Positions 1 through 11,312 of a stretch of DNA of 64,000 nucleotides are shown in pieces. The stretch is from contig CM048852.1 of NCBI GenBank assembly GCA_026545225.1, forward strand, positions 53,327,146-53,391,145. The letters run 5' to 3'. The notes below the pieces were generated by a model. The model was not told the origin of the DNA and did no database searches. It was given only the letters and a program-made list of their open reading frames with translations. Within the stretch, counting starts at the first letter, position 1, and every line of letters starts with the position of its first letter. Made by a program: the position numbers and the translations under genes. The stretch comes from Cornus controversa (taxonomy: Eukaryota > Streptophyta > Magnoliopsida > Cornales > Cornaceae).

Positions 1-1547
1 TTCGGGATCCTTGGGTTTCTTGTCGTGTTTTACACCTTAACCGGTCCTAAAAAGAGAGATGCCACATGTCATCTAGGATATGTTTTCTTCATGGGTCATG
101 CTCAGCAAGCTCTCCACCCACAAATTCCTCTATATTAAGCTAGCTTCCCAACTAGCATCTTCAACTGTTCTCTCTCCTCCAGCTGGCTATTCACCTCTCC
201 CGAAAAAAAGAGAAGGTAGTAAGATCGGGATTTTCCCCTTCGCATCCTCTCCCATCTTCCCCCTGCTGCCTGCACTTTCACACTAACTCAATCACCTTGA
301 ACTTCCAATGTCTTACGTGAAATACCTTTCCCCCAAGAACCCCATACATCACATCAACTATCCATCTATCATTATGTACAAATTACAATAAAGCATGGCT
401 GATATAGTCATCAGGTTTTTCTCTTAATCTTCAATCCTTGATAACCATGCAATTCGTAATAAATTATAGGTAACATTAATGATCACTTACTTGATTGCCC
501 ACCTGTGTTATGGTGACCTACAACTAAACAAATTCTTCAATTTAGAGCAAAGGAATGTGAAGCTAACTTATATCTTAATATAAAATACATACAATGTAAT
601 CAGCTTAGAAAGATCTAATGCAATTCTACAAATCTCAAGACTAATCATATCAATATAATAAAGATGTGTCAAAACCAAACCCTAGATAGAAACTCTTCTC
701 AAGACTAATCCTAATATGTTGTATTGCCTAGAAGTCCACCTTTTTTGGCTCTGTTGGTAGTTATACGTGTAAATTTCTCACAAATCCTATGCATTTAGAA
801 TTCAGTTTCATTATTTTTTTTCACAAAACAAAAAATCCTTAAAGGTTTCATCACATTGAACATAAAACTTCTTTTAGTCTGATTTATTCTTTGTATAAAT
901 ATACATACCTCATGGTCATAAATGTAAAGCAAAAATACTACAACCAGTAACCTTACAGTATTTTGTGCCAATTACAGTCATAATTAAGAACGGTGTCTGT
1001 AAATTCTATGTAATGGAAGGAATGAAAAACTAATTGCACTATCACGAGGTTACCAACCAACCACAAATTTAGTTTGGCAACCCCAAGCAGTTGGAACTTG
1101 GAAGCAAGACTTGCATACTTGTACGATGGTGTTATAGATCATAAAAATTATTTTTTCAAAAAGATTTTATAATTGGTGTCGTATAACAATACAATTCAAG
1201 ATTTTCAGGTGATATTGTCTCAAAGTTCAATCTTGAATGCAGGGTTTAAAGGTCCTAATATTTGGTTAAGCTAGCTCGTAACAAAGGAAAGAGATTGAGT
1301 TTGTTGGGAGGTTTAACACAACACACACAACTTCAACATCGATTTGGAACTCATCAAACTACAATGGTATATAATAATTTAGCATGCATGCATGTGCATG
1401 TTTGACTGTCAAAAGTGGAGAGAAAAAAAAAATGAAGCTTAAAAATATACTCCTTTCCATAATCACGGCTACTAACATTGGTACAAACAAATACGTTTTG
1501 TTCTACAAGAGAGCAAAGAATATATAATGTAGGAATAAGATATAGAC
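1..1547 (-). other. Intron 5 of the UPL4-like gene, running off the left edge
   Basis: The donor site following coding exon 5 of the UPL4-like gene lies at 1547 on the minus strand. No stretch from there to the window edge encodes the next expected part of the protein (the armadillo region after the NQ residues). This is therefore most simply a long intron of more than 1.5 kb. The first 250 bases are pyrimidine-rich on the + strand and contain a short open frame with no recognisable domain. Otherwise I see only AT-rich sequence. Confidence 0.55.
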
Positions 1548-3183
1548 CTGATTGCAGTGCCCATCAACCATATTTAGAGAAGGCATTCCATGTGCGAGGT
1601 CATAAGTAGACAAAATGTCCTTTAATATGCTGCTTATATTTAGCTCAAAAAGTGTCCTGACAGCTACAATTGAACCAGAAGCAAGTGTGACAAGTAGCCC
1701 AATCAAACCCTGCCACACAACATGGAAAATATAGAATATCCTTGACAAACAGTAAGAAATTGAGAAGTGAAAATTACGAAGACATGAATAGAAGGGATCC
1801 GCATACAGTGTAAATTGGTTGGCAAAGAGTGGTGCGATTATTCGAGTTTATGAGATGTATGGCTTGATGAATCAGCCCATGCTTACAAAGTTCATCCAGC
1901 ATGTCCGATGAATGGTGCACTCTCTCCGTTATTTTTATCAAGCAAGTGGCTACTTTCTCAACAAGCTGAGGAGGATTACAAGGGGGAAAATGCACAATAA
2001 AAGGTTAATAGTTTACTGAGCTAAATTATTTAATCGATAAAAAATTATCCACAGATGCCAAATACAATATATACCTGTCGATCCTCATACTGAAGAAAAT
2101 TGCACAATGTTGGAACCGCCTCCATGAAAGGTGTAGGAGATTCAGAAGGAAGTTTCTTACATATATTGACCACAGTTGAAAGCGCAACTCTCTAATGCAA
2201 ATAAAAGAGGGAAAAGATGAACCTTTCAACTCTTTGCAGACCAACAGTCAAACGGAATCAAAGTAAAAGTAATACCCTTAATTTCTGAAGTAGATACATA
2301 TTGTATACTACCTTACCTGCATGCTTGTCGAGAAAAAATCAATGTAATTCAGAACAGCCATAATCGCCCCCGACTGTAAGCAGGCAAGTGGTTGCTCGCG
2401 TGAGATTTTCTCAAATGCTTGCAGACACTACAATCAAAGACAGAGAATGCATATAGATTATACAACCCCTATAATGTTCTATCATGTTACATATGTATAT
2501 GAAACACTGAGGAAAATGTACTTGAGCAAATTTTTGCATACTTGTTCAGCTACATCCAAGTACTCTACGGCCATTAATCTTTGACAAAGAGCAGGAACAG
2601 CATCGTGTCGAACAAGGAAACCTGAGGATCGAGGATGCACATCACATAGATAAGTTATAGCCCTGATAGCTAGAAGCATTATATCAGGGTTGTTATCATG
2701 CCTCGCCAACTTTACAAGAATTGGAGAGAGTGAGTCTGCCATTAAGCTCGACAGTGAACTGTCAGTACAAAAGGATAACAATTCACATAGCTCAGTTAGA
2801 GCAGCTAATATCGCAGATTGATCGCCCTCTTCACCCAAACTCGACAAAACCCTCCTGAATTTCCCATGATCACTTGATGATCGCGGCCTCTGATAGTTGT
2901 GGAGCCTGTTCTGCCTCTGTTCTGCATCACCCAACTCATCAGAATCACAAGATCCATATGCAGAATCCTTTTCAGCTTCGCCCTCTGATCGGCTTGATCC
3001 CGAAGCAGACCAGGCTGTGTCCATGTCACCATCTTGGGCTTCAAGTGTCGAATTTGTGGAGTTTATTGGGGTTTGAACAGATGAAGTCGATGTACTTGGC
3101 CTGAAGTCCAATGAACTACACGCTCGCTTATCAGCTGGCATTTCATCAACAGTTTCAGCACGTTTTTGGCCTCGATTCCCCAT
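1548..3183 (-). CDS. UPL4: HECT E3 ubiquitin ligase UPL4-like, N-terminal part (partial)
   Basis: Five coding exons are seen at 3183-2542, 2427-2317, 2191-2075, 1965-1807 and 1709-1548. They join in frame with whole codons at every junction (214, 37, 39, 53 and 54 codons; 397 residues in total). The start context MGNRGQKRAE, the PADKRACSS stretch and the FRPSTSTSSVQ stretch closely match the N terminus of Arabidopsis UPL4 rather than UPL3, which opens with a long Ser-rich region. Residues about 1-110 are acidic, Ser-rich and probably disordered. From about residue 115 armadillo-type helices follow, with LSPILVKLARHDNNPDIM and YLCDVHPRSS. The family's full length is about 1500 aa, so the remaining armadillo repeats and the C-terminal HECT domain with its catalytic cysteine lie beyond the left edge. 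UPL3/4 enzymes ubiquitinate nuclear and cytosolic regulators. A pseudogene cannot be excluded from this part alone, but every visible exon is intact. Confidence 0.9.
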
Positions 3184-3990
3184 TTATCAATACCAATTTT
3201 GATATATATTCACTCCTGGTATATAAGAAAAAGACTTTGAATTACCCATTCTCCAATCACGAATAATACTATAACCCTTGTAAATCAAATCATCTGATAA
3301 TTTCAGTTCAGAACTCAATGTAGAAAAACACAATCTGAAGAATAAATGATCATACTTAAACTGTACAAGGAAAAAGGAGAAACACATGAAAGATTACAGC
3401 GGTTAAAGCTTCGTCTTGTTGAACTAATTCAACAACAAAAAATTAAAACAACAAGGATATAGATATTATTTGGAAACTAATCAATTCATAGTTTAAAAAA
3501 AAAAAAAACATAACTATAATCAAAGCAAGAAAAATAAATACACAATACGTGCAAGTACATACTGAGGGAGAGTTATTAAAATCAATCACCATGTCAAAGG
3601 AAAACATAAAGTAAAATTCACTTCAAATGAAAATTTTGATTGAATTTCATAAATACAAACAAATAAGAAACACATCGACTATCAAAGCAAGAGGTGTGCG
3701 TGTATGAATATATATAGATAGACATATATAATAGAGGGAGAGATTAGCTGACAAAAATCAACGCAAGAACTTTATGAATATTGGATTTCATAGGCAACAT
3801 AGAATGTAATTTCGTTGATTTTTTGTACCTAAAGGTTTAGTTGTCAATCGATCTTCGAGAGGTTCGAAGACCTGATTTGTATTGAAAAATCTAGGGTTTC
3901 TAAGTTCTCCTTTGGTCCCTATCTTCTCTTTGATTACACATACCTAATATATATATTATACATATATAGTGTATATCACTATATCTACGA
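3184..3990 (-). promoter_or_regulatory. UPL4-like 5' UTR with probable leader intron, and promoter
   Basis: Upstream of the ATG, on the minus strand, an acceptor with a strong pyrimidine tract ends at 3361. A donor AG|GTACAA lies at 3828. Together they suggest a leader intron at 3828-3361 and two 5' UTR exons, about 3930-3829 and 3360-3184. An AAACCCTAG telo-box-like motif lies at about 3888-3900, inside or near the first leader exon. An AT-rich, TATA-like stretch at about 3950-3975 would place the transcription start near 3930. This rests on sequence signals only; there is no transcript evidence. Confidence 0.45.
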
Positions 3991-4692
3991 TGATGAAACG
4001 GAACTTGGAATGAGTTTGAGTGTGTATGTACAGAATATAAATACATATAAAAAAATCGGAGTTTTATACGAATTTTATATGATATTTAAGAGAGTACAGT
4101 AGAATCCGCTTAGGTTTCTATTACTCGCTATTTGGATGGTTAGGGGACCTTTAGATGTGAATGAGGAACATCAAGGATGATATAGCTTCGGAAGTGCAAC
4201 GTAGGAAACAATGTTTGTCAGACCTATATCAAGATCATCATGCGATTTGGTACATCGATGTGATGTTGTAGGGACAATACCAAGGGTGATCCGATCCTAC
4301 CATGGTTGATATGTCTTCATGCTTCATCATGATCATGTGGTAAGTACCACTTGATTGGAATCATTCCTTGTATGTGTTTATCATGTAATAGGTGCCGTCG
4401 GATTGGAATCATTACTTGCCCTTGGAATTCTGGTGGGACCATATTTGGAACCGTCTCAGTGGGTTGAGCCATGTTAATTGCGGAGATATCTGATGGGCTT
4501 TATTTTATTTTATTTTATTTTATTTTTCTTCCCTAAACTTTGTTTAAGAGAGACTATTACGTAATACTTGATTCCCAAATTTTTAATACCATAATTATTT
4601 ATTTTTAATATTATAATTATTTTTTTATCATTAGAGTCAGAACACTTGAATTCACTCTAAATATTTTCTCTCTCATATTAAAATTACACACA

Positions 4693-4723
<31 letters not shown>

Positions 4724-6503
4724 AGATTGAAAAATATATTATATAATAATTAAAAGTAAATTTAACCACATATTAATATAAATTCACAAAACATAGGACA
4801 AATAGTAATAACACAAATTTAATTACTTAGTGCATACTCATAAGACGACTTTTAAGAAAAAAAAAAAAAAACTCACATGACAATTGATGTAAGCCGAGAC
4901 AAAGCCAAATCAATGGTTGTTGATGAGATCCGAAAAGAAGTTGAAAGTCGTTGTGTTGATGAGAGTTAGGAAGATGAGAGCCGCCGTGTTGATGAGAGTC
5001 GAGAGAAATATGAATAGTTTTGATGAAAGTCGAGAGGAAGAATGGAGAGTCATGTTTGTGATTTTATAGCCAAGAAGAAGAATGAGAGCCGTGAAGAGGA
5101 ATAATGGAAACCCTAAACCCTTAATTTAGAAATATAAAAAAAAAAAAAAAAAAAAAAGGATTTTGCTTGGATTTTAATTCTATTTTTTTTAATTTAAAAA
5201 TAAAAATATAGTGTAGTGAAAATAAAAAAAAAGTCCTTTGAACTTTTAATAGTAGTATAGATATAGATAATTTCTAAAAGTTTCCTTCTTAAAGCAAACA
5301 ATTTTCCTTAATTTACTTATTGAACCATACAATAGAGTTTCTATTTAATTAAAACTAGGTTTTCTCACCCTTAAAAAAAATTTGACTTTTCTTTGATTTT
5401 CAATTCAATTAAATATTACAATATATCATAGAGATTGTTTTGCTTTCAATTTAATGTTATAAATATGTTTTATTCATTGATATAAATTTTAATTTCAATT
5501 CAAATATTTTTTTATCCTAATCATTGATACTTTCTCAAGTCATTACTTTCAAAATCAACTCAAAAAATATATTCTGAATAAAAAAAAATCACCATTACCA
5601 CAAGAATTAGAAGCATTTAATAATTCATAGATTTTAAAGATTTTTTCATATGACTTGTTTTAACAAATTTAATAACTTCCTCTAACGTAGATACTATATG
5701 ATTACTAAGATATTTCATTTATGTATAAAGAGATAAGATAAATGAATTATCATTTTAGGATCAAGAGTCCTAACCTTAATGAAAAAGGATAATTATGACA
5801 TTAAAAATATAATAATCAAACATTGTTGACTCTTTTGTAATTTTATATTTAATATCAGAAGTTAACTCCCTCTTTAGTTTTTTTTTGGTCCAGTATTTCA
5901 TTTAAGACCTATCAAAGATAACTTAGGAATTTATCAAATCAAAACTGGTTATAATTCATTTGACTCGGCCATCAAATTTTTCAACAATTATATTTATACA
6001 AATTTTAATGACCAACTGTAGTGAAAGTTACATGGTAACCTTTAATTTTCCGAAAATATATTTGAAGTTTGAACAAACTTTTAAATTTTATAGTGTTGAG
6101 TATGGCATTAGTTTCAAATTTTATTAGACTAATAATATTATGAATTAGGAGAAACCAAAAATCTATTGGAAGAAAAATCGAATCTATATCGTCATAGAAA
6201 TAAAATGAAAGAAAATAGAAAAAAGGTGAAAATTTAAAATTCAGAAATTAATATTGGTCAAGTTATGTCACTAGCTTATGCAATTGGTCCTCATAATTTA
6301 ATTAAAAATATTGCAGACAACAGAATTCCAAGAGAGATGAGAGGGAAATTCCTTTTCACATTTCCTGCTTTCACCATCTTGCCCACCACAACAATAATTA
6401 GCATCCCATTATTGCACAAATACCACTTTTTTCAATTTTCAATTGTCTACCCCCAAGTTTTTAATCGTTTTGATGTTAAGAGAAATGCGTTGACATTGTT
6501 GGC

Positions 6504-6538
<35 letters not shown>

Positions 6539-6901
6539 TCATCTTGTTACGTCAGGCAGACGAAACACAATTTGAAACTCGATTGTTCTATTTCTATGAA
6601 CACAAACAGTCGTCTGTAAATTGTTTGCATCAGAAAATTTTCTGAGAGACTTGACTTTGGGAATTGGGAATGAATTTCTTAGAGAGCAGTACCAGTGTAC
6701 CACCTTGACCAATTAACCAACCCTCGAAAATTATCTAAAAATCAACAGTTGTTCAAGCTCAATGCATGTAGTGTTGGAACTTGATCCAATTTCTCATCCC
6801 CAAGATGTCTCTCTACTTGTTTGACTCACTCAAGATCAACCCAATTCTAAAGCAAGAGAGAATAAAGGAAACATACATGTTCACAACCTATCTCAAGCGT
6901 G

Positions 6902-6980
<79 letters not shown>

Positions 6981-7946
6981 GAACACAAGACATCATAACA
7001 AGCAGGTGGTATCTTTTATCTGTATCCAAGAATAATTGAACTTTTTAGCTAAGCTGTTGCAAAGTAGATCAATCATGCATATCTTTCTTAAGAAGGAAGG
7101 AAACAGCTAGATTGTTGCCTAACAAAAAAAAAAAAAAAAAAAAGCAACACCATTGACGACGTATCAATTACACCGATTTACCACATTCTTGGTGCCCCAC
7201 CAAATACACAGTAATATGACTAAAACGAACGAAAGTCGTGGAATTTGCCTCTTGGAAGAATCTCCACCAAACAAAGGAAGGGAACTCACACAAAAAGAAA
7301 GACCATAATTATAGATTCCAGTTGACTAGTCTTTGAATTGTAATTATCATTTTCATAAAGAATTTTCCACCCTTGAAATATTTTCCGACACAGAAAAGTA
7401 GAATTTACACTATTCATGTTGCCTAACACAACTATAATATAATAGATTGTGGGGTCTGACCTGTATCTAATCAACACCATTCAAATAAAAAATCTAAAGG
7501 ACCAACATGGCAAGTGCTTAAAAGATTTGATAGCTCATTGTGCTAACATGTTATTTTATAAAAAGAAACAATTCCCCCTCCTGCCTTTAAAAGCTTTTAG
7601 AACCCACCATGGCACATCCATCACTAGGGGAAAGCCAAGAGAAGTATAAAGGAAGAAAGATGAAGCATAGAAATTTCTTAATCAGATAGTTTTTTGCATG
7701 ACATGAAGAAACAAACAGCATAATAGTTTTAAATAAATCCACCAAATGTTCTCTTGAAAGAAACCCATAATATACAAGCCTAAACAGAGTAAACTTGAAG
7801 GAAGATATGGGAGCACCAAAACTACCCAAAATGTTACAGTGCCTGAGAGGCTAAAATCACAACACTATTCATAAACTAATCAGTTTTGAACACAATATCC
7901 TCTGACAGGAATTTAAATGATGGAAACAGTAAAAGAAGAATAGATT
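3991..7946. other. Intergenic, AT-rich, between UPL4-like and NF-YB genes
   Basis: No coding potential is recognised. The + strand open frame at 6265-6645 is partly a translation of TA and CA repeats and matches no family I know. The region contains (TTTTA)n at 4503-4527, TA/CA runs at 4690-4720 and 6506-6537, and poly-A runs at about 4858-4870, 5130-5158 and 7123-7143. A degenerate tandem run around GATGAGAGTCGAGAG lies at 4925-5060. The 3' UTR of the NF-YB gene should occupy the last few hundred bases before 7947. Confidence 0.5.
6897..6978. repeat. Compound microsatellite (GC)n(CA)n(TA)n
   Basis: A short GC/GT run passes straight into about 12 CA units and then about 23 TA units. For some 80 bases the purine-pyrimidine alternation is unbroken. 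Confidence 0.9.
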
Positions 7947-9668
7947 CTACTCTCTGCCTTGCATGGGAACCATCATATGTTGAGCCTGCGACTAAATTTC
8001 AAAATACAAACAATTTATATCAGATTCAAGAACAAGAACAAGAACATTATGATAATCTCATTCATCAATTTCCATGAAGAGCATCGACGTTAATTAAATT
8101 TCAATTTATAGTAACTAAATAGAAATACTAAATAACATCAAAATCATATCTACGGGAGTAGATTTAAGAAAATCATTGAATTTAGCACAAGAACATTAAG
8201 ACAACTTTCTTTCTTTTTTTCGGTTGATGATGGTACTATTGGGTCCCTTAGAGTAGCAAAAATCTGTTAATATAATGGATTTGGCTTTGTCTATGGGAGA
8301 AGACAGGTCCATACTTATACTAGTAAGGCCAAACATAATACTGGGAAAAAATTAGTTGGATGACTCACATCGAGTGTCAAAACAGTTGCATTTCTAGTGA
8401 AGCTTTAAAAAGCATACTAGACTCAAAGGACCCCAGAAATGTTTACATCCCACATATTGATTAGTGAAAAGTGTATTGTGCACGTTAACAACAAAAACTA
8501 TATTTTTCTGCATCTTAAAAATATTCCAAACACATCCTGATATTGTATTAGAGCATATTCAACTATATTAGATAGATTTTTTATATATAGAGAGAGAGAA
8601 AGACAGATAAATGTTGCTAGTATATCAGAGAAAATAGAACAAAGAGAGACAGAAATTACTTGAGAGCTCTCATAGTTCATGCCTTGCGAAAATGAACCTT
8701 GCTGAGCAAGCTGTACAAAACAATCCGGAAAGATGTTGGTGCAGGATGACTGGATATAAATTTCACCAGGAATTGCAGAATGCATATATAGAAACCATCC
8801 CCAGAAAAAAGAAAAGGCAAAATAAAAACATTGTTAGAAAATCTACAATGTTATTACTTACCTGGGCATTTGGATCAGGTTGAAACCCATCTTTCTTAGC
8901 AGAACCATCCCCTCCTCTGGCTGATCCCCTGGTGTCACCCTACCAAAATACAGAATTTGAAATGCTTGAGGTAAAAAACTAGACTTCATGCGAACTAATG
9001 GACCAGCATGCTATATAGTCAAATTACAAGATACCAAATAAAACTTAACCAAGGCTGTCACATACCTCCATCTGCAACAGCGCGTCCAACCCAGAAACGG
9101 AGAAAGAAAAAATAAATTGTTAGATAAAAATCAAACTCGTCATTAGAATTAAAGAATACTAAACAAGAAAAGTCATAGATTTATAGACTCGATGCAGAAC
9201 AGATTACCTCTCTGTATCGAGCCAAGTACACCTTGAGCGGATCAATATAATCTTCAAACCCCAGAGTCGCCATTGCCCATAGCAGATCATCCCCATTAAT
9301 CGTCTTCCTCTTCTCTCTCAGGCACTTATCGCTTGCCCTTTCACATTCAAACCCCATTACCCAAACACATTTTATTATTAAAAATCGAACACGAAAAAGT
9401 ACATATACAAATCCATAAGCATATATATATATATATATAAGTAAAACTCATACTCGCTGGTGACGAAACTGATGAACTCCGAGACGCATTCCTGAACGGT
9501 CTCCTTCGCATCCTTCGCGATCTTCCCATTTGCCGGAATCCCCTTCTTCATGATCCGACTGATGTTGGCGATCGGCAAATACCTGTCCTGTTCGCGAACA
9601 TTCGACCTCGGGCTGTGCTCGCCGCTCTCGTGACTACCACCGCCGGGACTCGCCAGAGCATCGGCCAT
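7947..9668 (-). CDS. NF-YB: Nuclear factor Y subunit B (NF-YB8/10 type)
   Basis: The coding exons are 9668-9454, 9337-9208, 9071-9066 (6 nt), 8939-8862, 8710-8660 and 7985-7947, giving 172 aa, against 173-176 aa for the Arabidopsis relatives. Residues 28-115 form the histone-fold core: [15 protein letters not shown] opens it, [17 protein letters not shown] is the central helix region, and [19 protein letters not shown] follows. The short Gly/Ser-rich N terminus with [11 protein letters not shown] and the tail ending [12 protein letters not shown] are typical of the NF-YB8/10 clade. NF-YB pairs with NF-YC; the dimer binds NF-YA, or CONSTANS-type proteins in its place, to act at CCAAT or related promoter elements in the nucleus. 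All junctions are GT-AG and keep the frame. The clade matches better than the LEC1 type. I chose the ATG because it gives the conserved MADA start. Intact and probably functional. Confidence 0.93.
9066..9071 (-). other. 6-nt micro-exon of the NF-YB gene (codes Met-Glu)
   Basis: On the minus strand GCAG|ATGGAG|GTATG places six bases between a good acceptor and a good donor. Without them the protein would read RYREGDTRG. With them it reads RYREMEGDTRG, which is the form remembered in Arabidopsis NF-YB8 and NF-YB10. The flanking exons end and begin with whole codons, so the six bases are frame-neutral. Confidence 0.8.
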
Positions 9669-10040
9669 CGTCGTCGAAACCCTACGTCAACAAACAGAGC
9701 ACTGCACGACAACCTCGTCAATGGAAGCAGAAACCCTAGCTCTCGATCGCAAGCAAACCCTAACTCCGCCATAACAACAGTAGATAGACATAGAAATGTA
9801 TATGTATAGAGAGAGAAAGAAGGGACTTGTACTTACCGATGGTGTGGAACTTAATTTGTAATTTTGGCGCGAGGGAGGCTTTTAGATCGATGGGTATGGA
9901 GGAGGAGGAGAGAGAGATCGGACGCTGGAAAAGAAGGCAGAGAGGAGACGACTCAGATGAGAGCCCTGTTTTATCAACACCGTTCATTTATGGCTCTTTT
10001 TTGGGGTCCGTTCCGTAATCTCCCTCTCTCTCCCATGCGG
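9669..10040 (-). promoter_or_regulatory. NF-YB 5' UTR with probable leader intron
   Basis: A consensus donor ATCG|GTAAGT on the minus strand starts an intron at 9836. The most likely acceptor is GTGCAG ending at 9702, although TAG acceptors at about 9682 and in the 9735-9765 stretch compete with it. Several TAGGGTTT-type (telo-box-like) motifs occur at about 9678, 9735 and 9755. The leader exon would lie at about 9837-9990. No clear TATA box was seen. Confidence 0.45.
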
Positions 10041-11312
10041 TTTTGACTGATTTTTGTTAAATTCTTGTGATGAAAATTTAACTTTTAATCAAGATATTTT
10101 TCTTCTTTCTTTTTTTTTTTTTTTTTTTTTTTTTGTGAAAGTTTAAAGCAATAATTTATTTCACATGAAATTTAGTGTAAAGGTTTAGGTTGAGTCTTCA
10201 ACTCTTTTGTTGTAAAAAATGGGTGTATGTGTGAATTATTTATGAGAAAAAAAATTTATTGTATTTTAAAATTATTAAATGTTAATTATAGGAGTCATTC
10301 AGTTCCAATATAATAATGCACGGTAATGATAAAAGAAAGGGTGAACAATTCATTACTAGTAAATTTCAAGTTTATGAAAAGATTATTGAATATCATCGTA
10401 ACTCTGTGTATGAAAGAACTTTCATCACTAATAATTCTCTATTTTATATTATTTCCTAAAATATTATGAAATAGAAGTTTACTATTAGTAGGATTCCTAT
10501 AAATATAGAATTTCCGTGTACTCAATAATTACTTAACCAACTTTAAACAATCAATTTTTAGTTAAGTTTTAGAAGTTCAAGTTTCCTGTTAGCTAGAGAA
10601 GAAAAATTAAACTACAAATGAATCCCCACCAAACAAGCCAAAAAAATAAGTGAAATGGCTATATTGAATATTATGATACATATATGCATTATTTTGCTCT
10701 AAAAAGTAAAATAAAAATATTAAATAATATAAATATTAGTTGTGTTCATGTATTTTTTGTTTAGACATTTAACGCGTCTCACACATGAATTCAGATCCGC
10801 GCTCTCATATATCCTTTTTTTTGGACATTTAACACATGTCTCATGTATCTTTTTGTTTGAACATTTAACATGTCTGACACATGAATTCACATCTGCGCCC
10901 AACACAACCAACACAATACACGGGTATCCGAGTCCATGTAAAATAGGCCAAGACTAAAAACGATAGGCGAAGAGGATTACATTGAAAGAAATGCTCATGA
11001 CTGGAATACCAGATTTGAATGAGAGCAATGCATCACTGAGCATTTGAAACATTGTTATAAATCAATTGGTAATTGTGTCATTCATTTGCCCACAATTACA
11101 TGGAAGATCAAAAATTGATTAACAGGATAATGAGACATTGCTAGAATTTATGTAAATAGTTGTCCAATCCACCAAGCTTTAAACTTACAACCTCATCACA
11201 TATAAGATTTTTGCACTGCTTTTTGACATCACGATTCAGAATCACAGTCGTGTAATCCTACAAGCAAAAGAACATGAAAAACAAGAACTACAAGATCCTA
11301 CATGAACAAGAA
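10041..11312. other. Intergenic, containing receptor-kinase 3' UTR
   Basis: No gene was recognised. A poly-T run lies at 10108-10133. The 3' UTR of the receptor kinase gene should cover roughly 11312 down to about 11000, but no convincing poly(A) signal stands out. Confidence 0.4.
10739..10905. repeat. Degenerate short tandem repeat, three units
   Basis: Three imperfect copies share the core ACATTTAACACGTCTCACAC, often followed by ATGAATTCACATC. They are spaced 35 to 70 bases apart. This explains the small open frames on both strands here. Confidence 0.6.

Noticed and set aside
80-286. Possible separate small gene with a TATA-like motif on the + strand near the left edge
   Set aside because: There is no domain and no codon bias, and it lies within what is best explained as an intron of the UPL4-like gene.
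6265-6645. 126-aa open frame on the + strand
   Set aside because: Part of it is the translation of TA and CA microsatellites, and the rest has no domain or codon bias.
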